DNA of 64,000 nt from Atriophallophorus winterbourni (Eukaryota; Platyhelminthes; Trematoda; Plagiorchiida; Microphallidae): the NCBI GenBank assembly GCA_013407085.1, contig JACCGJ010000552.1, forward strand, positions 1 through 64,000. The letters are read 5' to 3'. This document shows positions 15,005 through 27,867 of the stretch, one piece after another (position 1 is the first letter of the stretch; each line of letters opens with the position of its first letter). The position numbers and the translations under genes are program-made. Under the pieces are notes generated by a model. That model was not told the DNA's origin. It worked only from the letters and a program-made list of their open reading frames with translations, and ran no database searches.

Positions 15005-15780
15005 CCGCATGGTTGTACATCACCACTGCATGATGGTTTCATGCCCCACAGTCTTTAGAATGACTAAACAGTCCCGTTGGGGAGTGACTATCTCTCCCGC
15101 AGCGATAGCCAGCACTCGGTCGTCAGTTGCACGCTGACGACGTGATCTATGTTCAGCTGCAAGAGCTCTCCTAGCTTGCAGGTGATGTTTTACACGTTGC
15201 CTCCAAAGTGAGCGGTCGAGAGCAAGTAGTTCTCAACTTTCATATCACGTTTGCAAACGTCATTTTGGTCTTCCTGATTTTTTCTAACTCGCCATAGAGT
15301 AACCAAAGTAATGAGTTGCTCACGTCCCCCGAAATTACACTCCACTACCGGTTTCTGGCTGTTTGCCGTCATCAGGTCAGTAAGATTAGGTTCAGTGAGC
15401 CTTGAAACAGTGGATAAATGGTAAACAAGATTATACTTGAATGCCACTGTTGCATAGGGTTCGTACAACGAACCACGATGTTCAAACACTGAATCACAAA
15501 GTGATTCTTGGTTAAGCACTCAAGGCGCTTGTGGATAACCAAAGTAATGTGTTGCTCACATCCCCCGATTCTGTGTTTGAACATCGTGGTTCGTTGTACG
15601 AACCCTATGCAACAGTGGCATTCAAGTATAACGTTGTTTACCATAGAGTAGGTTTTTCGGAATACGACCATTTTCCATTCTGTACACGTGTCTTAGCTGC
15701 TGCCGTCATAGCAGGGTGATCGTTGTCTGTGAACCAGGTGTAGAAAGCACTTCCGGATTTACGACCATTGCTGCAACTAC
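15005..15780 (-). mobile_element. RTE-like LINE tail, interrupted by a nested repeat
   Basis: The pieces 15005-15291 and 15651-15780 match the tail of the element at 17230-18073 in order. A 339-bp insertion (15302-15640) lies between them, with a 10-bp target duplication CCATAGAGTA at 15292-15301 and 15641-15650. The uninterrupted site, ACCATAGAGTAGATC, is seen at 17573-17587. Confidence 0.8.
15302..15640. mobile_element. repeat family C insertion with inverted arms
   Basis: A 339-bp insertion flanked by the target duplication CCATAGAGTA. It contains a 62-bp inverted repeat (15434-15495 against 15567-15628) and, on the minus strand at 15342-15379, the hammerhead-like core of family C. The family recurs at 16735, 19250, 21155, 34665, 53955, 55070 and 56860. 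I infer a Penelope-like pseudo-LTR or a non-autonomous relative; no protein is encoded. Confidence 0.75.
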
Positions 15781-16734
15781 TCATGCCATGATTTTGTTGT
15801 TTTCTTTCTTTTAGTTAAACGTGGTCTTTGGTCATTCGGTGTCGAATTTTCAACCCAATGGCCTGCATTATAGATCAGATTGATAAACTATTTCACATTA
15901 CTGTTTTCCGGAAACCTATTCGTGTGTGTTGCGGTGACGGTTTCCGGTGCACCGCTTTTGCGAATTACTACCCGGTGTTCGAATTCCATTGTGTGTGTGT
16001 GTGTGTGTTTGACCTTCTGGCGGCGTTTGATCTCATCAGGTGCGCTATGCGATTAAAATTGTTTCTTTCTGTGATTCGCGTACTCCGATATCATGAATTA
16101 GTTGTGTGACACACGTAATATAAAGCAACATTTGATCTCGAATCGAGGGGATCTTTCTGGTGTTTGAAGGCTCCGGTCCAATTTACTTGACAGGACGGTG
16201 ACAGAATGAGTATGCTTGTTGTTGTGTTTTGTAAGCAAGCCGTGGTTTTTAGTCATTATTTCGTCTCATTAGATGAACTTCTTCTACTCATTGTCTGGCT
16301 CCACGTATCTGGATCCATTTGGTTCCTTGAGTCTACAACCATGAAGACCTTTCTGTGGTTATCGAACGATTACTTTATGGATAAAAATTTCTAATGGATC
16401 GCTCATAGCAGTATCAAATTCTCATCCTCTACCTGCATAATATTCGTGTAATAACAGCATCGGTGGTCACTTTCTCTGAGATTTTTACGTTCGTCTCAAC
16501 GTACTGGTCCACTGACATCAATTTCATTTCAATCTGGATTTTGTCAAAATTGACGCGATGATCACTGGATAGAGGTACAAAAAATGTTCGTGAAGCGTCT
16601 AGTTGTTCACAAATGTATGATGTTCAATTCTGGAGCTTAGTTTCCTTGAAGGATGAAGTAGAGACTTGATTCATAAATTCCGGCCATGACTCGTCCTCAA
16701 CAAACGCTGGTGATTATTGAAAGACACTTCAATA
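15781..16734. other. no gene recognised; (GT)n at about 15991-16009
   Basis: Short frames only. A small GT microsatellite is the single obvious feature. Confidence 0.4.
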
Positions 16735-16910
16735 GCCCAATTTATTGTGGTGCTCATATCCCCATCCCTTACACACCACTACCGGTTTCTGGCTGTTTGC
16801 CATCGTCAGGTGGAGACAGTAAGATCAGGTTCAGTGAGCCTTGAAACAGTGGAAAAGCGGTAAAGAAATTTAACTTCAATAGAGTTCGTACGACGTACAG
16901 TAGCGTCAAA
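16735..16910 (-). repeat. repeat family C, partial copy
   Basis: Contains the GTGAGCCTTGAAACAGTGG block and the family core in the orientation of 15342-15379, ending near the decayed ATAGAGTTCGTACGACGTAC block. Confidence 0.75.
16776..16813 (-). ncRNA. hammerhead-like core in repeat C
   Basis: Read on the minus strand: CCAC, CTGACGA, hairpin TGGC-AAACA-GCCA, GAAA, CCGGTA, GTGG. CCAC pairs with GTGG (stem I), the hairpin is stem II, and CTGACGA...GAAA fits the hammerhead core CUGANGA...GAAA with a UA cleavage step. The pair next to the core is U-A instead of the usual G-C. Stem III is only the palindrome ACCGGT, so activity would need dimerisation. This is the best-formed member of the family. 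Confidence 0.4.
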
Positions 16911-17229
16911 GGATGGATACGTTTTTCCTTCACTACTTGTGAGTAACGGACATTGTGAATCGCACTACGTCAGAAAACGTGGTTAAAATTGTCCAGCGAA
17001 TGTTGACCTTCTTTTGCTGATTGACTTTGCAAAGCAACGTATTAAACACGTTGTGGTATACATTATTGGCTATCGGTCAAGGTTGATAACTATGCCGCTG
17101 TTCGAAGTCTCATCGAACCGGAAAAGTATGGTCTATTCGGGCAAAACCAAGTTTGTGGCTCACTCACCTTCGGAGACCTATCGGCGATTGTTGCTGGCCT
17201 CCTTCGGTCGATATCTACCATGGATGTAC

Positions 17230-18073
17230 ATCACAATCGCATGAATTTTAATGTTCTAGAGCTTTTTAAATGACTAAGCAGTCCGATTCGGGAGGAACAA
17301 TCTCTCCCGCAGCACTTGCAACGATAGTCATAGCTCGGTTGTATTGCGTCAGTTGCACGCCGGCGGCGTGATCTGCGTTCAGCAGCCAAGAGCTGTATCT
17401 GCTCCTCCCCAGCTTGCAGACGACGTTTTACACAATGCCTCCAATGTGAGCGGTCAATAGCAAGTTCTTCCCAACTCGCCGAGTCAATGCCAAGAGTTTT
17501 CATATCTCTTTTGCAAACGTCTTTGTACCGCAAGTGCGGTCTCCCCAATGGTCGACTTCTTAATTGCAACTCACCATAGAGTAGATCTTTCGGAATACGA
17601 CCATTTTCCATTCTGTAGACATGACCAAGCAGGCGGCGCTGTCGCATTAGGGTGAACATGCTCTGTAGACCAGCTTTTGAAAGCACTTCAGCACTAGTCA
17701 CTCTGTCCATCCACGATATGTTCAAGATACGACGGATGCTTCGTAGATGGAAAGCATTCAGCCTCCGTTCTTGTCTTGCGTGGGTCGTCCAGGTTTCACT
17801 GCCGTACAGTAAAGCATTTAGTACGCACGCGCTGTATACCATCATCTCATTATTTTGATAGTCCGCGTTCGTTAAATGGAGAGTGAACCGAACAGATCTC
17901 TCTGAGGATGATAAACTATGCGCTTGCCATCGATTCCAAAAACGTAAAGTGCTTGGTGTGTCTGGTGAAGAATATCGTTCAAACACCAATGTGGTTTTCG
18001 GCGCCTCCGGTTCATAGAACTTGCGGCATTGACCATCAGCTGCCTCAGGTCGTTTCTCGAGTTCAATGTACAT
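17230..18073 (-). mobile_element. RTE-like LINE C-terminal domain, open frame
   Basis: A 280-codon minus-strand frame with LNALLYGSETWTTHARQERR, LNAFHLRSIRRILNISWMDR, YRMENGRIPKDLLYGEL and RPHLRYKDVCKRDMKTL. It ends in a C2H2-like zinc finger with CKCCGRDCSSRIGLLSHLKS. This is the tail of a LINE whose RT is missing. The first about 75 codons match nothing I know. It is the least decayed copy of this tail in the window; worse ones lie at 15005, 51490 and 61760. Confidence 0.85.
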
Positions 18074-19249
18074 CAGTTTCGTTTAACTAACAGGATCACA
18101 ATCCTCTCGGTTGCGTTTATAAATTATGCGTTACGGAATCCTCTGAGGCATCCGGCTTGACTGGGCGGTATTACCAGCGAACCTACTATGCCCATCATAA
18201 TTCTTCTCCACGGAACAGATTCTATTGGCATGGTATTGTAGCCCCATAGTCCATATGGATTGCACTGGATTACTCAATGTAATACATGCAAATTTCTTGA
18301 ACTGAGTACTAAGGGAAGTTTTTAGCGTTCCATTCGTTTCTATTTGAAGAGTTTTTATGGACGTACGCGAACCTACATTGCATTTTGCTGTGCTCGTGAT
18401 CTACGCATTTTAGGAAGATTTTCAGTCCTCTTCAATTACCACTAATATCACTATAGTCAATGCATTAGACCGTGGTTTTAGCTTGGTGGAAATTACGTTA
18501 CATAATAATATCCGTTTGTCTGAAGGACGCACTTCTAGTTAACATGGGAGACTATAACAATCGCTTGAACCTTTTTCCGTTATCCGTACATTGTTTGCCA
18601 AACCTTCCAGCATCCCAATCGATCCACCAGAAAAAACAAGTAGTTCTTGATTGTTTACATTGTTCTCGACCAATCAAATGATTTCCTCCAAAAGTCAACG
18701 TTCCCTTCCTCGCAAGCGAAACGGTTGTTAGGGGAACGTGGTTTCGAGTAGTTTGCTGATATCAGGTACTAAAAATCCGCGATATGCATTTTTGTGTGAT
18801 ATGGTTCACCATTCTAGAACTCACGGAGATACAAATGAAATACACCACTGCTTGTTACATCAATTCATTTTACATGATGATCATCATGACATGTAACGGC
18901 TACATGTGGTGAAAATTGAGCGAATCTACTCGCGGGCAAGTGTGTCAACAGTGGAGGGTCATCCCTGTGAATAAAACGAACAACCGGTGTGTCAAAATTG
19001 CACGAATAGATTCGTTTCTCCCGCAAACTTCTGATCAGATAATTTCCTGAACTCTTTGCTTAGACGATTGTCATAATCAGTCTGCATCTGGCTGTATGCC
19101 TGGAAATCGGCTTGTGAATTTTCTATGCGCAAACAATCACGGTATTAAGTCTTGCTAATCTGAGCTTGGTTGGAAAAGTCCGTTTTCTGGAATAATATCA
19201 CGAGTAAGTGTAGGGAATGTGAACAGTTCGAAACTGGTCACTGCATGGA
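18074..19249. other. no gene recognised
   Basis: AT-rich, short frames only. A perfect 16-nt palindrome CATGATGATCATCATG lies at 18873-18888 and is probably chance. Confidence 0.4.
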
Positions 19250-19590
19250 ACGGTCATAAAAAAGGTTGGCTATGCTAATTTGATTAAAAATGGCATTCAA
19301 ATAGAACCTTGTGTATTTCACGGTTACAAGGCTCGCTAGACCTAAATTATCTCCACCTGATGACGCTGAAATGCCAAAAACTGGCCGCGGAGTGTATGTG
19401 GGGATGTGAGCACTCCTAAAATTTGTCCGTTCTATTGATTCGGTCGTTTGACTTAGATCCACTCTGTAGATCGGTCATCCAAAGGTTGGCTGTGTCAATC
19501 TGATTAGCAGCAGCATTCAAGTATAACTGTTTACAACTTTTTCACTGTTTCAAAGCTCACCGAACCTCTTCGTACTGTCTTGATCTGAAC
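19250..19590 (+). repeat. repeat family C, two decayed pieces
   Basis: The piece at 19250-19410 retains CTCCACCTGATGACG (19351-19365), with the GAAA of the core changed to AAAA. The piece at 19500-19590 retains GCATTCAAGTATAACTG and CACTGTTTCAAAGCTCACCG. Confidence 0.65.
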
Positions 19591-19604
19591 TCAGAAAATT
19601 GTAT

Positions 19605-21110
19605 GGTAGAAAAAGCATTAAGCTTAACAATAACCATAGGATGACAAGGTATATGGAACATATAAAAATATATAAAAAATATAAAATATCTCAAAAATCA
19701 ATAGGGACATTCGCATACCGCATGGTTCGTCATAAACTCATCGAGTTTGGAAGCGAAAACCTCAACAGATTCTGATCGTGTGATTTCTTCAGGCAAATAG
19801 TTCCAAGTGAAACAAATTCTTACGGAGAAAAAATTACGACGTATATCCAATCGAGAATGCGGAATGCTTAAAGCCTTTGAATGTGTTCGTGTTCTAGTAA
19901 GGTCATTGGGCTTTAGCAAGTGTTTAAGGGGATGGTTTACAGAATGCAGGATTTTGAAGGTCAACATAAGGTCACTACGTATCCGCCGTTGGGTAAAATC
20001 TTGTAGGTTCAGTTTTAACATTCGCTCTGTGAAAGGCAAATTTCTGTACCGGGAGACCAACTTTGTAGCACGATGATAAATCCTGTCGAGTAGTTCGATA
20101 TCCTTCCTCAGCCATGGTGCCCAGGCTTGGATGGAATATTCCATAACAGGACGTATATACGTGTTAATTACCCGGGGTAGGGTTTCGGGCGTAAAAATCC
20201 GGAATATTCTTTTGAGAAGACTCAAGATACGGCAAGCTTTATTGTACACCATCCGGCAATGCTGTCCAGGCTTAAGGTTAAACGAAACCCAGATACCCAA
20301 GATCTTTTTCTGCTGTGGTCCAGACGAGATCTTGCGTGCCAAGCTGATACGTGTGGTGCAGAGATTTCCCAAGCTGCAGCATTTTACATTTCGCAGGGTT
20401 AAATGGTAACTCATTTAACTGGGACCAACGAAATAAGATGCTTAGATCCCGTTGTAATGCCATACAGTCATTAACAGACCTGACACGTTTCCAAATTTTA
20501 ATATCATCGGCAAATAGTATCAAGTTGCATCCAATATCCTCTACTATATCGTTCATATACACCAAGAATAGAAGAGGTCCAAGCACCGAGCCTTGCGGAA
20601 CTCCACTCGTGACGTCTATTTTTCTAGATAAGGTGCTGCCAACGCGAACTTGGACGTGTCTATCAGTAAGATAGTCCCTTATCCAATTCAGCAATATTCC
20701 CGTTATTCCATAGGATTCGAGCTTTTTAATTAAGATGTCATGGTTGACTCTGTCGAAAGCTTTGGAAATATCGATGTAGCAAGCATGTACAGCCTCACCT
20801 TCGTCTAGTGCCTTGGTCCAATCCTCGAACGTGGTAAGAAGGTTAGATAAACAGCAACGACCTCTTCGAAAACCGTGTTGTGCTGCGGTCAAAATATTTT
20901 GGTTTTCAAAATGTTCTCTTATGCGCGCAGTCACAATGCGTTCCATTAATTTGGAGATCACCGGAAGTAACGTTACCGGTCTATAGTTTGCTGTGTCTGA
21001 ACGGCTACCGCCTTTATAAATAGGAGTTATCATCCCTGCTTTCCATTGCGGTGGTATTTTTCCTGCATTTAAGCTGAGATTCAATATGCGAGATGAGAGA
21101 AAACACTCAG
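19605..21110 (-). mobile_element. CR1-like LINE, reverse transcriptase and 3' end
   Basis: Two long minus-strand frames, 20278-21084 and 19698-20414, overlap across one frameshift near 20300-20400. RT blocks in order: [79 protein letters not shown] and LILFADDIKIW with the catalytic FADD intact. The second frame has the CR1 C-terminal domain (YIRPVMEYSIQAWAPW, IPHSRLDIRRNFFSVR). The endonuclease and ORF1 are absent, the usual 5' truncation. This is the best preserved reverse transcriptase in the window. Confidence 0.92.
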
Positions 21111-21154
21111 AGCAAACCGTGAGATGTGCGAACTTTCAAAACTCATCATAAGTA

Positions 21155-21440
21155 ATTTATGTTGGTGCTCACATGTTCATCCCTTACACAACACTGCTGT
21201 TTTCTGGTTGTTTGCCGTCATCGGGTGGAAATAGTAAGACCAGGTTTAATGAGGCTTGAACAGTGGTATGGTGGTAAACAAAAGGTATACTTGTGTGCCA
21301 CTGTTAAATAGGGTTCTTACAAACAACCGCGATGTTCAAATACTGAATCACAAAGTTCTTGTCCAAGAATCACAAAGTGATTCTGTATTTGAACATCGTG
21401 GATCTTTGTAAGAAACCTGTTAAACAGTGACACAAGTATA
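21155..21440 (-). repeat. repeat family C with inverted arms
   Basis: Minus-strand copy with a decayed core (about 21190-21227). Two inverted arms follow, around 21283-21352 and 21372-21438, carrying GATGTTCAAATACTGAATCA and its complement. This is the same layout as 15302-15640. Confidence 0.7.
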
Positions 21441-21769
21441 CCTGCGAAGGCTTTACTAATTGATGAGTGTCTGTGGCCGCAAGACCTGAGTGAAACCATC
21501 CTCGAGGTTGATGGCTCACGCATAACAAGGCTTCATAGGCGTTTAGAAAGAAGGAGAGAATATTGTAGTCAACAGTTTAATCAGCAGCCTCCTTTAGACA
21601 CCGCCCACATCCCTCAATCTCCTTTGCAATGGTCCGTGTCGCTAGCCCCGCCCCGTGTCGAATAAATACGAAGAGAAATCCGATCACTAAAGTAACACCA
21701 GGCGCCGCGCCCCGTCGAACTCCATCAGATATTTTATTACGGAGGGTGGCGAGACTGTCGTAGCAGAAT

Positions 21770-22740
21770 TTCACGAGCTGTTCTCAAAGGTTTGAATGGA
21801 TGATAGGGTACCTACCTCCTGAGGTGAATCGCTGGTAATACCAGTCCATAAAATAGGAGTACGGAACGAATGTTGCAACCATCGCGGAAATTCGTTAATT
21901 CCAGTGGTAGCTAAGATATTGGTTGCCATCCCGCTTCGCAGACTTACCTCGATGCGAGAGGGCAAGCTGGCTTTCGACCAGGGTGCGAACGTGTAGACCA
22001 GATCTTCGTTTTGCGTCAGTTGCTAGAACATCGTCACATGTATCAGCGACCTACCACTGTGGTGTTTCTGGATATTAGAGCCGCCTTTGACTCGGTTGAC
22101 AGATCCGCCCTATGGAAGTGCTTACTTCGCAATGGAATCCCATTGAAGTACGTTGCTATCCTAATGGACATCCGCTAACTCGATAGGGAGGGTGAGTGCG
22201 TACGATAGCCTTTCAATGCCATTCAGCACTATTACGGGTGTAAGACATGGCTACCCAATCTCCTAGCCATTTTTCATTTTGCCATCGAAAACGTCCTCCG
22301 GAGTGATCTTAGTGGTTTCTTCACGGGTGGCGTTGAGTTCTTTCCAGGTGGGCGTGTTATGGACCTGGATTATGCTGATGATACTGGCTTACTGGGCGAT
22401 GACACAACATTTATCCAACAGGCCTTGGATATGATGGCAATGGAGGCATCGAAGTATGGGCTATTGTTTCGCCATGCATGTGTAAATCGCTCCTTCAAGC
22501 CTGGTCAGGTGAACTGTCAAATGTTTTCTATAAATGATCTCGTTTTCGATCATGTTGAGCAGTTAACTACCTAGGTAGTCTGGTGATATCTGTAGTCGGA
22601 TATAGAAGGAGATCACTTCGAGAATGTCTAAGCCCAGACTGGCATTCACGAAACTTAAGTGCCTCTGGTAGAGACGTGATTTGAGCGTGAGTTTGAAATG
22701 AAGGATATATTTCACCTCAGTAAAGACAGTATGACTTTAC
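21770..22740 (+). mobile_element. RTE-like LINE reverse transcriptase, decayed
   Basis: Pieces in shifting frames give FRQGRGCVDQIFTLRQLLEH-like sequence, then FLDIRAAFDSVDRSALWKCL, GVRHGYPIS and DLDYADDTGLLGDD (22353-22394), then the DHVEQLTT linker. The catalytic YADD survives but frameshifts and stops are frequent. Same subfamily as 3590-4575. Confidence 0.8.
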
Positions 22741-25700
22741 GGTGGCAACACCTTTGCAATATCATAAATAGTTCCCACGTTGATTACTTTATTTGACGGT
22801 ATAATCATTCCCTAAACAGCGGCATTGTTGCTAATTATACATTCCATACTCGTAACTTGCAGACTGACGCCAGCATTTTTCTATCTTGATTACTTTAAAC
22901 AAACTAATAATCAAAGAGTATAAAAACACGCTTGTGCTATGTGAAAACTGTATTCATGTACCAGGTATATGTGTTTCGATACATGTGTAGGCAGAAATGG
23001 GTAATTATCTTACATTTGCCTTTTTTTAAATAATCGTCATATTAACTTGTAGATTTTCCACCGTATATTGAACCGAATTCGTCTAACACGTGGGTAGGCT
23101 TTTCAATATGACGCGACAATCTATCAGAATCATGAGTTCGCCTCCGTAATGAAATTGCAGAAATCTTTACAAGCATTAATTTATAGATGGCATTAGTGAC
23201 ACACTCCTCTTTGTTATCTTTGGGAACGTCAGCTGCAGTAAATTCGCATTTGAAATCTCTTTTTTGTACCATGATCCCGTGAAATAAACGTCTTGATTTT
23301 CTAAAGGATATCACTACAGAACAGTCACTTAGCAAGCATTTATTTAGTATCTCGCTTTGAGATGTTCGTGTGAAGATAGCGTCGTCGAAAAAATAATCTA
23401 TGAACATTTGTACTCATTTCGGTGTGACACATGCTGAATACCGTGAAACCTTTCGTATTTATCATATAAACACATCCTGCACAAAAGCACCAGTGTTCTG
23501 ACTACGTATCTACGACTAGTCATGAAATATACTGCGCAATCCTGGTCGACATGGCTTTGAAAGCATATCAAGCACATGAAGCGAATCTGCTAGTGATTGG
23601 CATCCAGGAGTTGTTGAAAGGATAGCTTACTCAAGTTTTTTTCACTTTAGCCATCTACGAATCAGAGGCGAGATCTTATACAACATTACAACAAACTCCA
23701 TACATCAGACGATCCCCTGCAAGAGACATACGCACTCTAAACTTTCGCACCCATGATTACATGATGGCGGCATTCTATTGTAGCTTGAACTTTAAAAAAT
23801 ATTTTTATTCTATCAGTGTCGGTTTGGCCGAGAAAATTTAACGCTACCCACTCGAATAATCTGCGTGAATTGAAAACTAAATGTGACGAGATTTTATCAT
23901 TCCATTGAAGAATCTGTATACATTGTTTTGCGGTTTATTCAGGTTAATAATAAATGTTAGTGCTGGGTGTGGGACAATTAAAAGAGACTGTTGGAATGCG
24001 GCACGTTTTCAGCACAATGATATGCTGATTTACGTGCGCAACATTCAGTCGACAAATTCCTGACTCCATTCACTGCAGCTGGAAGACTGCGCAAAACCCT
24101 AATTAATTCACCAAGATGAGATGTAAAATGGGTCTTGTTATAATGGAGTTGGTGATGTTATACAGAAGACAGTCTTGGCGTTCCCTCAATCGATGCGTTG
24201 TTCTTAACCCAACAGTGAAGAAAACAGTAGAAAGCCGAAATGAAACACTTAAGCAGCAGTCCATCGTTCAACATACAATGTATCTTGGCCGTGGACATGA
24301 TTTGTATGTATAAGACAACAACGAAATCAACGTAAGCAAGTGTAAATTAAATGCTCAAAACAAGTGGATTATCAGCATATAGAATGTAGGCCATATATGC
24401 CAACATAATCACAGTTCGTTATCGTGGTTGAACACGACACACTCATCTAAGTCGTGCACCGAGCAAAACAATCGGATCTCGTTAAACGAGTTGAACGCAA
24501 CTTATGCTGCGTACATAACGAGATTTAGTTAAAACAGTTCAACACGAAAAGAATGTTCTGCTTCTCCGTTCATGCAACAGGTCTCGATAAATGTTGGAAG
24601 TTAGCTGCTACAACTTATGGTTTGACACGCATGTGGAATCAATGTAGCTTCTTGTAAATACAACCATTCCTAGTAGCAGCCACAGCGACCAAATAAGGAA
24701 AAGGCAAATCCTTTCATGCGAATTGATGCCCGATATGTATTCAAAACTTGTAGCTGACTAGTTCCTTTAAATAAATCCAGTCACACTTCATATATCGTAA
24801 GATTTGAATTCACAAAAAAGTTACCCGGGATTAAATCAAAGTTATCTCCTGAAATATAATAAGTAGTATATTATTTACTGGATCCTCAACCCTGCGTGAA
24901 CCTATATGAGTTTGTTTCAAGTACCATTACCCATTATTTGGAATGTTGCGTGATTCAATTTATACCTCATCACCATGGTTGCCATATTGATTTTTGCAGG
25001 CATAAACTTATGGACATTTCGATTATGGGCGCGCCTGACTGTTGCATGATAAATTTGATGTGAAAGAAACGAGAAGAATATCGTTTAAGTTATCACTGTT
25101 TCTGTAACAGCGTTTGTTCACTAAGCGACTAGTTGTGTCGAAAAGATGCATAGTTCGTATTTGCGGTTCATGAAAACCAACTGATTGTCACATTAATATT
25201 TTTTGCCTTCCAATAAGTTGTCAACGGGTGTTGACTAATATATTTCTATTAATTGCAAGCTTTAATGCATGGTTTAAAATGGTAGGTTTAAATTCAGTGT
25301 TGTCGCAGAAAACAAAGATACCATTAGACGCTATTGCTTATATCATAGTCAAATATCTACAGGAAATTTGAGTTCGTCTCTTGGAAATCCTGTTTTCATC
25401 ATTGAACCAGCAATTAAAATACGCAGGCGGGAAATCGTGCGTGATTTCTAATATTTTCTTACTACTTGAGGCTGCATTAGAACGTTTGACTACTCACAAA
25501 ATAGACAGTAGTAAGGAGTTGCAATTTTGTGCAATTGGGTAAGGATTAATGGTTTAAGTTAAGACTTGACCACACCACAGGATTACATATGAATGAAAAT
25601 GTGAAAAAATAATAGTGTATAGCGTGTAGATTATCTCAAATGTGTGGCTAATAATATAATTTTTCTAATCTCGCTTAAAATGTTCCGAGACAAAGATAGC

Positions 25701-26929
25701 CCATCATTAGTTGAGATAGGGAATTCCGATGTACGTTCTGTAAAAATGGCACCGACAGTCAATGCGAGAACTTGGGATGTAAAGGTATAAATTACGTCCG
25801 CGTTTTCCTTTCAGATCACTTTTGTAACAAGTGTCTAGGTGAGTGCCCTTCGGTAGACACCAGTCTATTATATTGCCCGTATCCTCTTTTGGCTAAAGTC
25901 ACATAGGCATAGACGTAGCCAAATAGTCTCCTGTGACGAAAACTGTTAACGATACCGTTTATGATAAAAACCATTGAAATCAGGGTGTCAGTTAATACTG
26001 ACTCTGATAATCGCAATGTATTGGTGTGGAATTCTATTCATATACTATCCAACCAGGTAAATACAAATTAACCTACTCGAGTTCGTGAAAAGATTGCTCG
26101 TCGTGTGCCTCAACGCCAGCCTCTGTCTTTCACAACTTTGGAAACATGTGAAATCAGAAATGATGATTAGCATCGGGAATGTCAAATGTGAAAGTTGGTA
26201 TTATGATCTCGACCACAATTTGCCCTGTATATTGACCTCATATAAACTCATACATAGCAAACACCTCCACTGAATTTCGATAGCATCCTGTGTAAATATT
26301 TTATATCTGTCTATCTATGGTAGAGGTAAAACAATAGCTTTTTTACCATAAGATCTTGATTCTATGCAGACCCTGGTTAAGCCTTTTTGAAAAACGTTTA
26401 ATCATATATTTCGCATTCTTACAATTATTCCAACGCGTATCTTGCTAACCTTCATACTATTATTGAGCTTGAAGTTGAGGGTCGCAAAATTCACAGTGCA
26501 TACTAGAGTTATGTTCCGTCTTCCATGATTTGACGATCATACAGCTTGTGAATATGCGTAATCGTGTTTATATTACAAAAACGCAAAGCTTAATAGAGAT
26601 TTCGGAATTGGATGTTTTGAATCGATTGCCGTTAATCATGAATTAGAGGTAGAATAACGAGAAGCTTTGTATGAATGTAAATAAATATAGTATACATTCA
26701 GTAATCGCAGTTTTTGTACACCATATCTAAATGGGTACCTACAATTGACAGGAAAATAAAATCGAGTGCGCATCGGGTGCATCACTTTTAGAGATTCAAG
26801 ATTTATGGCAAAATAAATCAAATAGCTGTACAATACAATAAGATATACATGCTTCTAACGAAAAGTTTATTTCATTCCAAGTTTGACATAGAGGGAGGAA
26901 AAGTCGATGGGAAATGGTAATAACGGTTT
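22741..26929. other. 4.2 kb with no recognised gene
   Basis: AT-rich. The longest frame (23042-23407 minus, 121 codons) has no motif I recognise. I could not match any block to repeats elsewhere in the window. It may be old, unrecognisable repeat or unique intergenic DNA. Confidence 0.4.
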
Positions 26930-27700
26930 TCAGCAAACTGTTCCACAGAACGCACAAACGGACTACATAAAAGTACCGGGTCCGTTCAATCAGGAATGTG
27001 GTATGTGAAGAGTGAGATTGTGACAGTGTGTCGATATACTGGAACCAATTTTAAACAAGGGTCTGTGTGGGTTTGACGCCGTGTGGATTATTCGGTATGC
27101 CAGTATTAGTTCAGCTCGGATACGCCTGCGGCCGAGAGCACAAAATCTTAGTCTAGTCCAATCGTCAGTCAGTCGCTGCTGAAAGAGTTGATTATGTAAT
27201 CCAGTAACCATTTTAGTCGCATTATGATAATTCATTACGAGGAGCGAGATGTTTCTTCCAATCCATTGTTTTTAAGTATGCGCTGTTTAGTCCGCAACTG
27301 TATGCATGTATGTAGTGAGTTACCTTGACAATGAGTGCAGTGCGAAACGTCCGAAAATGTTTCTGAGTAAGCCGAGTAAGCTGCATGCACGCTTAATGAA
27401 GATCTTGCACTGTAGATTTTTTCAATTTTCCGCAAACCCACATACCGAGATCTGTCTCCAATGTACTTCACTCAAGCGTGTGACTGCAAAGTGCATAGAC
27501 GAACGAGAACGGTTTTCCAACCTGTAACATTTCGCATTTGCTGAAACTAAATATTGGCTGGTTTTGAATCGATCACTGGTGCAGCTGATTTAGGTCTGCA
27601 AGCAAAACTAGGCAATCCTCAAAAGAGTTGTTTACATCCACATCATCGTCGAAAAGAACACGTTTACGTCGAACCGACTACAGAAGATTGTTAATAAATA
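26930..27700 (-). mobile_element. CR1-like LINE tail, heavily decayed
   Basis: The minus-strand frame 26990-27235 gives ATKMVTGLHNQLFQQRL and RRIRAELILAYRIIHTASNP, then LTLHIPHS. These correspond to ATKLVSRYRNLPFTERML, RRIRSDLMLTFKILHSVNHP and ALSIPHSRL of the CR1 copy at 19698-20414. Upstream parts are in broken frames. Confidence 0.7.
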
Positions 27701-27867
27701 TTAAGAATTGTATTAGACCCTTTACAGAACCTTGTGAGACACGGCTTGCAGCTTCAATTGTTAGCGAAATCTAATAATCTAATAATTTATCCTCGATTTC
27801 GTTTGTAAAATATATTGCGCAAAAATGGACACCATAGCTTCAAAATACACTTTGTCTCTGGAAAATG

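Noticed and set aside
18873..18888. Perfect 16-nt palindrome
   Set aside because: Expected by chance in AT-rich DNA of this size and not repeated elsewhere.
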